64,000 nt of DNA from JASSUD01 sp031963005 (GCA_031963005.1 JASSUL010000009.1:1-64000), one strand, 5' to 3'. Positions 33,582 through 43,549 are shown, counted from the first letter of the stretch. The notes: generated by a model from the letters alone, not told the origin. Program-made: numbers and translations.

Positions 33582-35249
33582 ATGGCACAGTACGTTTTTA
33601 CGATGAACCGGGTAGGCAAGATAGTGCCTCCTAAACGTGCAATTTTAAAAGACATCTCGCTGTCTTTTTTTCCAGGCGCAAAAATTGGTGTACTAGGGCT
33701 AAACGGCTCGGGTAAATCCACGATTTTAAGAATTATGGCAGGGCTCGATCAAGAAATCGAAGGCGAAGCCAGGCCGATGCCCAATTTAAATATTGGCTAT
33801 CTACCTCAAGAACCTCAACTGAATCCCGAGCATACGGTCCGACAAGCCGTAGAAGAAGGCTTAGGTGCGGTATATGAGGCTAGACAGAAGCTAGATGACA
33901 TTTATGCGGCATATGCATTGCCTGATGCCGATTTTGACCATCTTGCCGCAGAGCAAGCCAAGTATGAAGCCATTTTAGCGGCAAGCTCGGGCGATATGGC
34001 AGAGCAGCAAATTGAAGTCGCTGCGGATGCATTGCGTTTACCGCCTTGGGATGCAGTGATCGGTAATTTATCCGGAGGAGAAAAGCGTCGGGTTGCCCTG
34101 TGCCGCTTGCTGCTTTCTCGACCGGATATGTTGTTACTAGATGAGCCAACGAACCACTTAGATGCAGAATCGGTAGATTGGTTAGAGCAATTTTTAACGC
34201 ACTTCTCTGGAACGGTGGTGGCGGTGACCCATGATCGTTACTTTCTCGATAATGCTGCTGAATGGATTTTGGAGTTGGATCGCGGTCGCGGTATTCCTTG
34301 GAAAGGGAATTACAGCAGTTGGTTAGAGCAAAAAGAAACCCGTCTCAAACAAGAAGAGGCTAGTGAATCTGCTCGCCAAAAAGCGATCCGCCAAGAGCTG
34401 GATTGGGTAAGGCAAAACCCCAAAGGTCGTCAAGCCAAATCTAAGGCTCGTCTATCGCGCTTTGAAGAACTCAATAGCTATGAATATCAAAAGCGCAATG
34501 AGACAAAGGATATCTTTATTCCGGTTGGTGAGCGTCTCGGGAATGAAGTCATTGAATTTAAAAATGTCAGCAAAAGCTATGGTGATCGCTTACTGATAGA
34601 TAATTTCAGTTTTTCCGTCCCGCCAGGGGCGATTGTGGGCATTATCGGTCCTAACGGAGCCGGTAAATCCACGCTGTTTAAGATGATCACCGGACGGGAA
34701 AAGCCCGATAGTGGAGAGATTAAGATAGGCTCCACTGTCAAATTGGCCTATGTGGATCAAAGCCGGGATGCGTTAGATGGAAGCAAAACCGTCTTCCAGG
34801 AAATATCCCATGGTGCAGAAACGCTGATCGTAGGCAAGTATGAAACCCCGTCACGCGCCTATATTGGACGTTTCAATTTCAAAGGAGCAGACCAACAAAA
34901 GTTGGTAGGAACGCTCTCTGGTGGAGAACGCGGTCGGTTGCATCTTGCAAAAACATTGATATCGGGTGGTAATGTCCTGTTGCTCGATGAGCCTTCCAAT
35001 GATTTGGATGTGGAAACCTTGCGTGCGCTCGAAGATGCACTACTGGAATTCGGAGGCTGTGTTTTAGTCATTTCCCATGATCGCTGGTTTTTAGATCGTA
35101 TAGCCACGCATATCCTAGGGTTTGAAGGGGATTCACAGCTGTGCTTCTTCCACGGAAATTATCAAGAATATGAAGCAGACAAAAAGAAACGCCTAGGCGC
35201 AGAAGGGGCGCAACCCAAACGTTTGCGTTACAAACCGATTGCGCGTTAA
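33582..35249 (+). CDS. ettA: Energy-dependent translational throttle protein EttA (ABC-F ATPase)
   Basis: A 555-residue ABC-F protein that binds the ribosomal E site and gates entry into elongation according to ATP/ADP. The N-terminus MAQYVFTMNRVGKIVPPKR is diagnostic. There are two ABC domains with Walker A GLNGSGKST and GPNGAGKST, signatures LSGGEKRRVALCRL and LSGGERGRLHLAK, and the EttA arm and linker between them (QNPKGRQAKSKARLSRFEEL). There are no membrane domains. It is complete. Confidence 0.96.
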   Translation: MAQYVFTMNRVGKIVPPKRAILKDISLSFFPGAKIGVLGLNGSGKSTILRIMAGLDQEIEGEARPMPNLNIGYLPQEPQLNPEHTVRQAVEEGLGAVYEARQKLDDIYAAYALPDADFDHLAAEQAKYEAILAASSGDMAEQQIEVAADALRLPPWDAVIGNLSGGEKRRVALCRLLLSRPDMLLLDEPTNHLDAESVDWLEQFLTHFSGTVVAVTHDRYFLDNAAEWILELDRGRGIPWKGNYSSWLEQKETRLKQEEASESARQKAIRQELDWVRQNPKGRQAKSKARLSRFEELNSYEYQKRNETKDIFIPVGERLGNEVIEFKNVSKSYGDRLLIDNFSFSVPPGAIVGIIGPNGAGKSTLFKMITGREKPDSGEIKIGSTVKLAYVDQSRDALDGSKTVFQEISHGAETLIVGKYETPSRAYIGRFNFKGADQQKLVGTLSGGERGRLHLAKTLISGGNVLLLDEPSNDLDVETLRALEDALLEFGGCVLVISHDRWFLDRIATHILGFEGDSQLCFFHGNYQEYEADKKKRLGAEGAQPKRLRYKPIAR

Positions 35250-35279
35250 AGTTCAGAATAAAGGCCCTTTCAGTCTGTC

Positions 35280-35398
35280 TAAGAATCTGTTCACGATCTC
35301 AAAAAATCACCCTTGAGGTCGTAATGTTGGGGTAACGAATTGAATTAAATACGGAACCCCAACACAACCCACTTTTGATGATTGGGAACAGGCTCTAA
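35280..35398. repeat. Dispersed palindromic repeat, family A, copy 4
   Basis: About 119 bp with ends TAAGAATCTGTTCACGATCT and GAACAGGCTCTAA. The core GAATTGAATTAAATACGG lies between GTTGGGG and CCCCAAC. It is in inverted arm order relative to copies 2 and 5. It fills the gap between ettA and hemA and ends 25 bases before the hemA start. Confidence 0.9.
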
Positions 35399-35423
35399 GG
35401 GTCTTTTCGGTTTTTGCTCGTAT

Positions 35424-36767
35424 ATGTATCTTTTTGCTCTAGGCCTTAATCACCTCACAGCTCCGCTTGCAGTGCGTGAACGCGTTGCTTTTCCTTTTGA
35501 GCGTCTGCATTCGGCGTTACAAGCGTTGAAAGCGGTCTGCCAGACTGAATGGGACCAGGATGGTAATTCCTCCCCTCAGAAGGCGCGTAAACCGCAAGAG
35601 CGTGTGAATGCAGAGGTGGCCATTGTTTCAACGTGCAACCGCACGGAGCTCTATTGTGCCATTCAAGATCCGCACTCACTGACGTCAGACCCTAGCATAT
35701 GGTGCCAACGGATTACGGCCTGGCTTGCGCATTACCATGCGCTCGCCCCCGAAGAGGTGGCGCCGTATTTGTATGTATTGCATCAAGATCAAGCTGCGCA
35801 GCATGTGTTTTCTGTGGCGGCGGGGTTAGATTCTATGGTGCTGGGAGAAACGCAAATTCTCGGGCAGCTGAAGACGGCGGTACGGACTGCGGCGGAAGTA
35901 GGAACGCTAGGAACGTGTTTACACCAGCTTTTTCAGCGCTCTTTCGCATTAGCAAAAGAGGTGCGCGCCAAAACAAAAATTGGCGCACACTCGGTATCTA
36001 TGGCTGCTGCCGCTGTACGCTTAGCGCAGCGTATTTTTGAAGATATCGCTAGCCAACAGATCCTGTTAGTGGGCGCTGGAGAGATGATCGAGCGCTGTGC
36101 CGTGCATTTTGCCGCACATGCTCCGCGCGCGTTGGCCATTGCAAATCGTACCGTAGAGCGCGGGCGCGCATTAGCGCAACGCGTGAATGGCACCGTGCTT
36201 ACGCTCTCTGAAATCGCTACCCGATTGCATGAGTTTGATATCGTACTGTCTTGCACCGGCAGCCCATTACCCATTATCGGATTGGGCGCGGTTGAGCGTG
36301 CGCTGCGTGTGCGGCGTCGGCGGCCGATGTTTATGGTCGATCTAGCCGTGCCCCGGGATATCGAGCCAGAAGTGAAAGCCTTAGAGGACGTGTTTCTCTA
36401 TACCGTCGATGATCTGGGCAGTATTGTGTCTGAAGGACAAGCGCTGCGGCAAGCCGCTGTGGTGGAGGCCAAAGCCATAATCGACGCACGTGTACAGAAT
36501 TTTATGGAATGGATACAAGCTCGCGCGAGTATGCCGGCCATCCATGTCGTCCACCGCCATGCCCAGACACTGCGTGAACAGGAATTAGCGCGTGCACATA
36601 AACGACTCGCGCAAGGGGAGGCCCCTGAACAGGTGATGGAAGCCCTAGCGCAATCATTGACCCAAAAGTGGATGCATGGCCCTTTGCGCGCATTGGCCGA
36701 TGCCACAGCAGAAGAACGCGATACATTGATTCGTTTAGTGCCCGAATTATTTAAAATAACCCGATAA
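35424..36767 (+). CDS. hemA: Glutamyl-tRNA reductase
   Basis: The first enzyme of the C5 haem pathway, reducing Glu-tRNA to glutamate-1-semialdehyde. The catalytic Cys is in STCNRTELYC; GLDSMVLGETQILGQLK and the NADPH-binding LLVGAGEMIE follow. The frame is open from a TTG at 35382 inside the repeat, but the ATG at 35424 (MYLFALGLNHLTAPLAVRER) is the standard start and gives 447 residues. There is an insertion of Ser/Pro/Lys-rich residues near position 50. prfA follows 88 bases later, the usual order. Confidence 0.95.
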   Translation: MYLFALGLNHLTAPLAVRERVAFPFERLHSALQALKAVCQTEWDQDGNSSPQKARKPQERVNAEVAIVSTCNRTELYCAIQDPHSLTSDPSIWCQRITAWLAHYHALAPEEVAPYLYVLHQDQAAQHVFSVAAGLDSMVLGETQILGQLKTAVRTAAEVGTLGTCLHQLFQRSFALAKEVRAKTKIGAHSVSMAAAAVRLAQRIFEDIASQQILLVGAGEMIERCAVHFAAHAPRALAIANRTVERGRALAQRVNGTVLTLSEIATRLHEFDIVLSCTGSPLPIIGLGAVERALRVRRRRPMFMVDLAVPRDIEPEVKALEDVFLYTVDDLGSIVSEGQALRQAAVVEAKAIIDARVQNFMEWIQARASMPAIHVVHRHAQTLREQELARAHKRLAQGEAPEQVMEALAQSLTQKWMHGPLRALADATAEERDTLIRLVPELFKITR

Positions 36768-36855
36768 AGGGACACCCTATCCAAGGCCAAAAGCAGCGTG
36801 AAGACTTTAGCCCAATAGATCCCCAAAAATAAGTCATTTCATACAAGCGACCCCA

Positions 36856-37932
36856 ATGAAATCCAGTATGCAAGCCAAACTTGACCAGCTCGTAAATCGG
36901 CTGGCCGAAGTCAACGAAGCACTCAGTCAGCCTGATATCACTGCAAATCTGGATAATTATCGACAGCTCACCCGCGAATGCGCGGAACTCTCGCCGCTCG
37001 TAGCGCATTACGAACTGTGGAAAAGTGCGCAGCACGACGCAGAAACGGCAAAAGAATGGTTAGCCGATCTGTCCATGCGTGATTTTGCTGAAGAGGAAAT
37101 TTCCAGCGCGAAAGAGCAGATGGTGCAGCTAGCAAACGAATTGCAGACGATGTTATTGCCTCGCGACCCCAATGATGAGCGTTCCATCTTTCTTGAAATA
37201 CGCGCCGGTGCGGGAGGGGATGAAAGCGCGCTATTTGCAGGAACGCTATTGCGCATGTATCTGCGTTATGCCGAACGGCAAGGCTGGCCTGTAGAAATCA
37301 TTTCTGAAAGCCCTGGGGAAGTAGGGGGCTATAAAGAAATTATTATCCGCGTATTAGGTAAGGGCGCTTACTCGCGCCTGAAATTTGAATCCGGTGGTCA
37401 TCGTGTGCAGCGTGTACCCGAGACCGAAACGCAAGGACGCATTCATACCTCAGCGTGCACAGTCGCCATACTGCCAGAAGCCGATGAAATCGGTGAAATC
37501 GATATCAACCCTGCAGACTTGCGGGTCGATACTTTCCGTGCATCGGGAGCTGGGGGGCAGCACGTTAATAAAACAGATTCTGCTGTGCGCATTACTCACT
37601 TGCCCACCGGACTAGTCGTAGAGTGCCAAGACGACCGTTCCCAACATCGCAATAAAAGCAAAGCCCTCCAAGTACTTGCCGCACGCCTAAAAGAAAAACA
37701 GCGGCTTGAACAGCATACGCAAGAAGCCGCGACCCGAAAAAGCCTTATTGGTTCAGGGGATCGTTCAGAACGTATTCGAACCTACAATTTTCCTCAACAA
37801 AGAATGACAGATCACCGCATCGGCCTGACTTTGTATAAATTGGATGCCTTATTAGATGGCGATCTCAATGATCTGATTAACGCCTTAGTGAGCGAGCACC
37901 AAGCCGAGCTTCTAGCTGCGTTCGGAGAGTGA
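36856..37932 (+). CDS. prfA: Peptide chain release factor 1
   Basis: A 358-residue class I release factor reading UAA and UAG. The peptidyl-hydrolysis motif GGQ is in FRASGAGGQHVNKTDSAVR, and the region with the codon-recognition PxT motif lies earlier (VQRVPETETQGRIHTSA). It is full length. In relatives the RF methyltransferase gene prmC follows; here a lipoprotein gene follows instead, so prmC is elsewhere or lost. Confidence 0.97.
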   Translation: MKSSMQAKLDQLVNRLAEVNEALSQPDITANLDNYRQLTRECAELSPLVAHYELWKSAQHDAETAKEWLADLSMRDFAEEEISSAKEQMVQLANELQTMLLPRDPNDERSIFLEIRAGAGGDESALFAGTLLRMYLRYAERQGWPVEIISESPGEVGGYKEIIIRVLGKGAYSRLKFESGGHRVQRVPETETQGRIHTSACTVAILPEADEIGEIDINPADLRVDTFRASGAGGQHVNKTDSAVRITHLPTGLVVECQDDRSQHRNKSKALQVLAARLKEKQRLEQHTQEAATRKSLIGSGDRSERIRTYNFPQQRMTDHRIGLTLYKLDALLDGDLNDLINALVSEHQAELLAAFGE

Positions 37933-38074
37933 GTCATATTTGCGTGTGCGATAGCAATTTGAGAAGCGTATAGACTATTGTGAAAGCATGGAAGCACAAC
38001 TTCTTCCATGCTTTACCGAAAGTTCACCATGCAGCAAACCCTGTCCTTTCTCTGATTTTTGCTGCGAGCACGCC

Positions 38075-38578
38075 ATGCTATTTTCGAAACGTCCCTTCTT
38101 ATCTCCCGCTTTCGGATGGTTTTTTCTGTGTGCGGGGGTGGCATTGCAGGTATTAGTAGGCTGCCAACCCATTCCCAATGACGCAACCCAATCCGTTTCC
38201 GCTGCACCCTTTAGCGCCCAAGCCGCCTCCCAAACACCCTCTACGTTTAAGCAAACAGGCTACGCCTCTTGGTATGGCAAACGGTTTCATGGTCGGCGCA
38301 CCGCTAGCGGAGCAGTGTACGATATGCATGCCTTAACCGCAGCACACCGAACCTTGCCCCTCAATAGCTATGTGCGCGTAACGAACTTAGAAAATGGTAA
38401 GCAGGTAATCGTGTTGATTAATGATCGAGGCCCATTTGGTATTTTTCGCCGTCGCCGAATTATTGATCTGTCCTATGCAGCAGCAAAGGCCTTAGATATG
38501 CATTTGAAAGGAAAGGTGAAGGTAGTGATAGAAGCGATCACGCCAGAGGAAGCGAAACAAAAAGTGCAAAAATTGTAA
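38075..38578 (+). CDS. rlpA: RlpA-like lipoprotein (double-psi beta-barrel, septal ring lytic transglycosylase family)
   Basis: From the ATG at 38075 the protein has a lipoprotein signal (GWFFLCAGVALQVLVGC, lipobox LVGC). The RlpA domain follows: GYASWYGKRFHGRRTASG, MHALTAAHRTLPLNSYVRV, VLINDRGPFGIFRRRRIIDL and SYAAAKALDM. These include the conserved His and Asp of the catalytic groove. The SPOR domain found in some RlpA proteins is absent. It likely cleaves naked glycan strands at the septum. The open frame reaches 37988, but the upstream part is not needed. Confidence 0.9.
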   Translation: MLFSKRPFLSPAFGWFFLCAGVALQVLVGCQPIPNDATQSVSAAPFSAQAASQTPSTFKQTGYASWYGKRFHGRRTASGAVYDMHALTAAHRTLPLNSYVRVTNLENGKQVIVLINDRGPFGIFRRRRIIDLSYAAAKALDMHLKGKVKVVIEAITPEEAKQKVQKL

Positions 38579-38709
38579 AGGGCGTTTAGCTTAAGCTCAT
38601 GCTAGAGAAGCAGAATGATGCTATAAGATGACGCAGATTTTTCTTAAAGCTTAAGAACCCCTCCTGGCCGGATAAAGCGGCAGATAAAGCGGGATAAAAA
38701 TACGACACT

Positions 38710-40419
38710 ATGTGCCTAGCTATCAATCATAAACCATACGCCTCGGAGGGGATTGCGCTGGATATTTCCTCTATTCGCTCAAGCCCTGTTTGGGATGTTC
38801 CTCAAGAACGCATTAAAAAAGAGGCATCCAAAGCCATTTATCAAGATCAAGTACCCATGGAAATATGGCACTTGATACTCCCACATTGTTCCGACGACAC
38901 ACTGTATTCGTTTTCTCAGGCAAATCATTGGACGCTTTGGTTAGTGAGCGAATTTTACGATGCCAAAATTCAAGGATTGCAATCCATTTTACGTTCCCTG
39001 CCGCTTAAAGCAGATTTCAAAAATCTCTTAGATGCATTTGATCCGGAATGTAAAGAGAAAACCATATTAGAAAAAAGAAAGCAAAAACGGGATTTTGTAC
39101 AAAATTCTTATTATCATTCTATTCTTGACGGCATTCCATCTGCATGGGGGACACCCTTTGATAAAGAAACAAAAGTCCTATTTGATAAGGAATTTTTGCG
39201 TAAAAACCATATCGAATTAATCGAGGTTAAGAAATTAATAAGTTATCAGCATATTGCTGCAGAACAACTTATCAGAACCGTAATTTTTTCAAAGACCCTT
39301 CTTAAAAGAGGAAATGCCCGGGAAGCAGTAAGGCTATTAATAAGCCTACGAGGTTTTATTAGTACCTGGAGCATAACGGTTGGAAGTTTGCAAAAAATAG
39401 GTTTTTGGGATTCAGGAAAGATGCCTTCTATAGTGTGGTCTGATCAGAATACAAAAATCGAAAACGTTACTCGTTGTACAAGAATATCTTGGGATCATGC
39501 CGTTTTCATTTTAAAATATTTTTTTACACTTTGCACCCAAGATCATATGCCCAATTGGGAGATCTTTTTACGAATTTCTCCAAAATATATATTGTTTGGA
39601 TTAGGTACTACAGATTTAGAAGAAGATGCTCGCGATGATATCGTGAAAAGTGGTGTATTTTGTAGTAATAATATGTATGATCAGTTATTTAATTTCTACA
39701 CACACCCTTTTCATAAGGATAATTATGACCCTCCATTTTTTACATTGCTTTTGGAGCATGGTTTCGATATAAATTATACTAATAGGGATGGACAGAGTCC
39801 GTTGCAGCTAGCCTTGCTCCGCAATAATTGGGATATGGCCTGCTTTTTTATGCGACATGGAGCCACTATAAATTGGAATCCTGCATATGTAGATAAATTA
39901 TTATGGCTTGCTGTTGCAATTAGAGATGTTGAAACGGTTGAAGAAGCAGTAAGGCAAGGGGCAAATGTTAATTCTCAAAGTACCCTATTTAATTTGGTTC
40001 AAGGCGGCAGTTTGCTTGCGTGGGCGAAGCATATAAATACTCCGCAATCTATAATAAAAGTTTTAGAAGATAATCGTGCACATATTAATTTACTTGAAAT
40101 AAATTGGGTTCGAGTTTTTTATAATTGGTGTGTAAAATTTACTGCAGCTAGTTTAGTATATGGTGGATTAACTTTATTGAGTTCCATTGCTTTATTAGGG
40201 CTTCTAATCGTTCTAACTATTTCGTGCATGGTTTTTGGCTTAACTTTGGGAGTTTTGGGTCCATTTATATTAGATATATTTCTGTTTCTGTTCTGTATAT
40301 CATCCATAGAAATTCTCGTTGCTTTGGCAGTTAATTTTGTTTTACAACCTATTTTTCTGGGATTGATGTACATTCCCTATATGGCATATCACAAAATGCG
40401 ACCAATCACACAGGATTAG
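38710..40419 (+). CDS. F-box-like / ankyrin / multi-pass membrane protein
   Basis: A 569-residue protein. Residues about 48-84 (VPMEIWHLILPHCSDDTLYS, then FSQANHWTLWLVSEFY) fit the F-box pattern of LPxEIWxxIL followed by a second helix and a Trp-containing third helix. A helical middle part follows. From about residue 345 there are two ankyrin-like units (LLEHGFDINYTNRDGQSPLQ, CFFMRHGATI, EEAVRQGANVNSQS). The last 100 residues contain about three hydrophobic segments. F-box proteins recruit SCF ubiquitin ligases and are a eukaryotic family otherwise seen in bacterial effectors. GC is low compared with its neighbours. The function is inferred from the domain pattern only. Confidence 0.75.
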   Translation: MCLAINHKPYASEGIALDISSIRSSPVWDVPQERIKKEASKAIYQDQVPMEIWHLILPHCSDDTLYSFSQANHWTLWLVSEFYDAKIQGLQSILRSLPLKADFKNLLDAFDPECKEKTILEKRKQKRDFVQNSYYHSILDGIPSAWGTPFDKETKVLFDKEFLRKNHIELIEVKKLISYQHIAAEQLIRTVIFSKTLLKRGNAREAVRLLISLRGFISTWSITVGSLQKIGFWDSGKMPSIVWSDQNTKIENVTRCTRISWDHAVFILKYFFTLCTQDHMPNWEIFLRISPKYILFGLGTTDLEEDARDDIVKSGVFCSNNMYDQLFNFYTHPFHKDNYDPPFFTLLLEHGFDINYTNRDGQSPLQLALLRNNWDMACFFMRHGATINWNPAYVDKLLWLAVAIRDVETVEEAVRQGANVNSQSTLFNLVQGGSLLAWAKHINTPQSIIKVLEDNRAHINLLEINWVRVFYNWCVKFTAASLVYGGLTLLSSIALLGLLIVLTISCMVFGLTLGVLGPFILDIFLFLFCISSIEILVALAVNFVLQPIFLGLMYIPYMAYHKMRPITQD

Positions 40420-40459
40420 AGTCCGTATCCAAGCTCACGTTTTTCATAAAATAGCGCAT

Positions 40460-41380
40460 TCAACACTTCTCCTCCCCCCCTTCCTGCTGTTCCTTAAGCG
40501 CAAGCGCTCGCGTATATAATTTGGTGCGTGAAGCGCCGGTGAGTGCTGCAGTGATCTTAGCGGCAGTACGCACAGAGACTTCGTCGAGCAAAATCCCTAA
40601 ATAGTGATCATATTGCGTATCCTCTAATAGCGAGGTATTGCAAGCAGACGCACCTTGTACTAGCAAAACAAATTCCCCACGCACATGGTGTGCAGAAGCT
40701 GTTAACCAAGCTAGCCCTTCGGCTAAAGTGCCTTGATACAGGGTTTCGTGTAATTTACTGAGCTCGCGGGCTATAAATATGCGCCGCTCTCCTCCAAATG
40801 CTTCGATGCAAGCGGCGAGCGTATCGATAATACGGTGCGGTGCTTCATAGAGCGCTAATGCATAAGGATGCTGTACTAGGCTGTGCAGGAGCTCTCCTCT
40901 GAGCTTGGTTTTCGGCGGCAAAAAACCCAAAAAGGTGAATTGACTCATTCCCTCTCCGGCAACGCTGAGCGCTGTTGCGAGCGCATTGCATCCAGGAATG
41001 GGCACAATCGTTTTGCCAGCGGCACGTACTTGCTCTACCAGCGTACTTCCTGGATCGGAGAAGCCTGGTGTGCCTGCGTCGGGAATATATGCCACCCGTT
41101 CCCCTTGCTCCAAATGCTGAATCACACGTGCTGCAGCCTCTTGCTCATTATGCTGATGGGCTGAAAATAGGGGTTTATTGATGCCATAGCGTTTTAATAA
41201 AGGGGCGCTATGCCGAGTGTCTTCTGCTGCGATGACATCTACGAGATCCAGTACATGTAGCGCACGTAAGGTGATATCTGCCGCATTGCCAATGGGCATA
41301 GCGACGATATACAGCGCAGCAGAGGGGTAGACCTGTGCCGGCGCAAGGGAAAGAAGCGGGTGAGGGGGGGTATGCATCAT
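40460..41380 (-). CDS. rsmI: 16S rRNA (cytidine1402-2'-O)-methyltransferase
   Basis: A 306-residue SAM-dependent tetrapyrrole-methylase-fold enzyme. Motifs: LYIVAMPIGNAADITLRAL, IAAEDTRHSAPLLKRYGI, YIPDAGTPGFSDPGSTLV and FLGFLPPKTKLRGELL. It starts with two Met codons. The gene diverges from yraN with only 18 bases between starts, the conserved arrangement in Betaproteobacteria. Confidence 0.96.
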   Translation of the reverse strand: MMHTPPHPLLSLAPAQVYPSAALYIVAMPIGNAADITLRALHVLDLVDVIAAEDTRHSAPLLKRYGINKPLFSAHQHNEQEAAARVIQHLEQGERVAYIPDAGTPGFSDPGSTLVEQVRAAGKTIVPIPGCNALATALSVAGEGMSQFTFLGFLPPKTKLRGELLHSLVQHPYALALYEAPHRIIDTLAACIEAFGGERRIFIARELSKLHETLYQGTLAEGLAWLTASAHHVRGEFVLLVQGASACNTSLLEDTQYDHYLGILLDEVSVRTAAKITAALTGASRTKLYTRALALKEQQEGGEEKC

Positions 41381-41398
41381 GCTGGATGAGGGAATGCT

Positions 41399-41746
41399 AT
41401 GTCTAGGTTAGTAGGGGCCGCTTTTGAAAAGCAAGCGGAACGCTATTTGCAGCAACAAGGCTTACACTTGCTAGAACGTAATGTGCGTTATCGCTATGGT
41501 GAAATTGACCTCATCATGCGTGATGCTAAGGGCATGCTGATTTTTATAGAAGTGCGTGCGCGAATACAAACGCAGCATGCCCGATTTGGAGGCGCTTTAG
41601 CGAGTATTACTGCCATTAAGCAAGCCAGAATACGCCGTGCTGCACAGGGATATCTGGCACGATGGCGTGGTCCTCTGCCACAATGCCGTTTTGATGTGCT
41701 AGCCTTTGAAGGCGCTGATATTATTTGGCTGGTTGATGTACTGTAG
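41399..41746 (+). CDS. yraN: UPF0102 (YraN) family protein
   Basis: A 115-residue endonuclease-fold protein of unknown role. Family features: GAAFEKQAERYLQQQGLHLL, RYRYGEIDLIMRDAKGMLIF and EVRARIQTQHARFGGAL, which hold the PD-(D/E)xK-like residues (Glu-Asp ... Glu-x-Arg). GAGGGAA precedes the ATG. It stands in its usual place opposite rsmI. Confidence 0.93.
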   Translation: MSRLVGAAFEKQAERYLQQQGLHLLERNVRYRYGEIDLIMRDAKGMLIFIEVRARIQTQHARFGGALASITAIKQARIRRAAQGYLARWRGPLPQCRFDVLAFEGADIIWLVDVL

Positions 41747-41876
41747 ACGCAAGCACACGATATATAAAAACTGATTCAAAGTCACCTAAAGATTAGCCTG
41801 CAATGCCTGGTGTGCACTATAAGTGCAGTACTAGCAATGCGGTACGCTATTTAAAAGCGATTTTTTTAGGGGAATG

Positions 41877-42497
41877 ATGAATGGTTACACCTGGAAACTA
41901 CCCATGCATATGGCTATGCAAAATCGCATTGAGCAGCACTTTCGTGAAAGCGCAGAACTGCATCTGCATGCGATGGAAACCCTCGCAGCGCCGATCGCTA
42001 CGGCTATCGACATATTATTTTTGACATTGACGAATAATGGCAAAGTGTTGGTGTGTGGTAATGGAGGGTCTGCCGCTGATGCGCAGCATTTTGCCGCAGA
42101 ACTCATCGGTCGGTTTGAGCAAGAGCGTCCTAGTTTAGCCGCACTGGCTTTAACCACAGACACCTCTATCCTAACCGCAGTAGCCAACGACTATGATTTT
42201 ACGGAAGTCTTCGCGCGACAAATCCGCGGCCTGGGACAAGCAGGCGATGTTTTAATCGCTCTCTCGACCTCTGGTTATTCCGCCAACGTATTAGCCGCTA
42301 TCGAGGCCGCACATGAACGCGATATGCGCGTTATTGCGCTAACAGGAAAGGGGGGAGGCGCTGTACTGCAAGCGCTCAATGCCCATGATCTTTCTCTTTG
42401 CGTGCCGGCAGAGCGCACTTCCCGTATCCAGGAAATTCATCTACTGACTTTGCATTGCTTGTGCGACGGTATCGATGCGATGCTCTTAGGGGACTAG
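41877..42497 (+). CDS. SIS-domain phosphoheptose isomerase / DiaA-like protein
   Basis: About 206 residues from the second of two adjacent ATGs, which has AGGGGA three bases upstream. SIS-domain motifs are KVLVCGNGGSAADAQHFAAE, LIALSTSGYSANVLAAIEAA and LTGKGGGAVLQALN. The fold is shared by GmhA (ADP-heptose pathway of LPS) and DiaA (DnaA-binding initiation regulator), and this position next to yraN fits the DiaA-like group. Sequence alone does not separate the two roles. Confidence 0.88.
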   Translation: MNGYTWKLPMHMAMQNRIEQHFRESAELHLHAMETLAAPIATAIDILFLTLTNNGKVLVCGNGGSAADAQHFAAELIGRFEQERPSLAALALTTDTSILTAVANDYDFTEVFARQIRGLGQAGDVLIALSTSGYSANVLAAIEAAHERDMRVIALTGKGGGAVLQALNAHDLSLCVPAERTSRIQEIHLLTLHCLCDGIDAMLLGD

Positions 42498-42727
42498 TCA
42501 AAGATAAGCATATTCAGCGTATTTTTCATTGAATGTAAGTTGTGATGTGCCTGTGTCATAGATCACAATCCCAATATATCAATGACAACATTGCTGCGCT
42601 GCGAATATGTTGACTTTCATTCAAAATACTAAACGGGTTCTAAGCCAAAGAGCGATCTATCGCCCATATGGCGTTAGATCAGTTTCTTTATAAAAACGAT
42701 ACTCGAACTTCGAAGGAGAATCAGCAC

Positions 42728-43549
42728 ATGCTGGCCTCGTATCCCAAAAAAGTAGTGCTTTTAGGTGTTTCACTATTGAGTGCCGCAACGTTGTTGCAAG
42801 GCTGCCCGCTAGTTGTACTGGGTGCTGCAGGTGGTGGAACCTTGATGGCTAGCCAACGTCGTACATTTGGCACGCAAACAGAAGACCGCGAAATACAAAT
42901 CAAAGCGTCTACAAAAATAGCGCAAGCATTACAGGGGAAAGCGGGCGTGCATATTAATGTGGCGGTATTTAATCGCCGTGTCTTGCTCACAGGAGAAATA
43001 CCTGATGCCGCAACGGGGCAAAAAGCTTTAGAAGCAATGCGCCCGGTGATCAACGTGCAAAGCATTATGAATGAACTCAAAGTGCAGCCTGCTAGCGAGC
43101 TGATGTCTCGTTCAAATGATACCTACCTGACTGCGAAGGTCAAAACGGCGTTAGTAAAAACTAGCAATCTTTCTGCAAACTACTTTAAGGTCGTTACAGA
43201 ACGTGGCATCGTGTATTTAATGGGCCTAGTGACGCAAGAAGAAGCGTCCCAAGCTGCAGACATAGTTAGCCGCATATCGGGCGTAACACAAGTGGTAAAA
43301 GTCTTTGAATATCTCACTCCTGAGCAGAAAAAAGCACTCACGCCGGTCATCGACACCACAGGCAATGCTTCTGTGCCTTCTACTCGCCGTGCTTCCCCGA
43401 TTTCTTCTATTGCTCCTGCTGCAGATACAAAGGCCAATACCGTTACGCCTAGAAGTACTGCTGCAAGTGTGCATCCCATCTCCACAACACCAGTGAATAC
43501 AAGCCCTATAGATAAGAAGTCTAGTTCGTCTAATTCAACACCGCGTTAA
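42728..43549 (+). CDS. BON-domain lipoprotein (DolP/OsmY-like)
   Basis: From the ATG at 42728, with AAGGAGAA 8 bases upstream, about 273 residues. A lipoprotein signal peptide (VVLLGVSLLSAATLLQGC, lipobox LLQGC) is followed by two BON domains (NVAVFNRRVLLTGEIPDA; YFKVVTERGIVYLMGLVTQE), then a Ser/Thr/Pro-rich C-terminal tail. BON lipoproteins help keep the outer membrane intact. The yraN-SIS-BON order is conserved in Burkholderia. The tail is longer than in typical relatives. Confidence 0.9.
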   Translation: MLASYPKKVVLLGVSLLSAATLLQGCPLVVLGAAGGGTLMASQRRTFGTQTEDREIQIKASTKIAQALQGKAGVHINVAVFNRRVLLTGEIPDAATGQKALEAMRPVINVQSIMNELKVQPASELMSRSNDTYLTAKVKTALVKTSNLSANYFKVVTERGIVYLMGLVTQEEASQAADIVSRISGVTQVVKVFEYLTPEQKKALTPVIDTTGNASVPSTRRASPISSIAPAADTKANTVTPRSTAASVHPISTTPVNTSPIDKKSSSSNSTPR

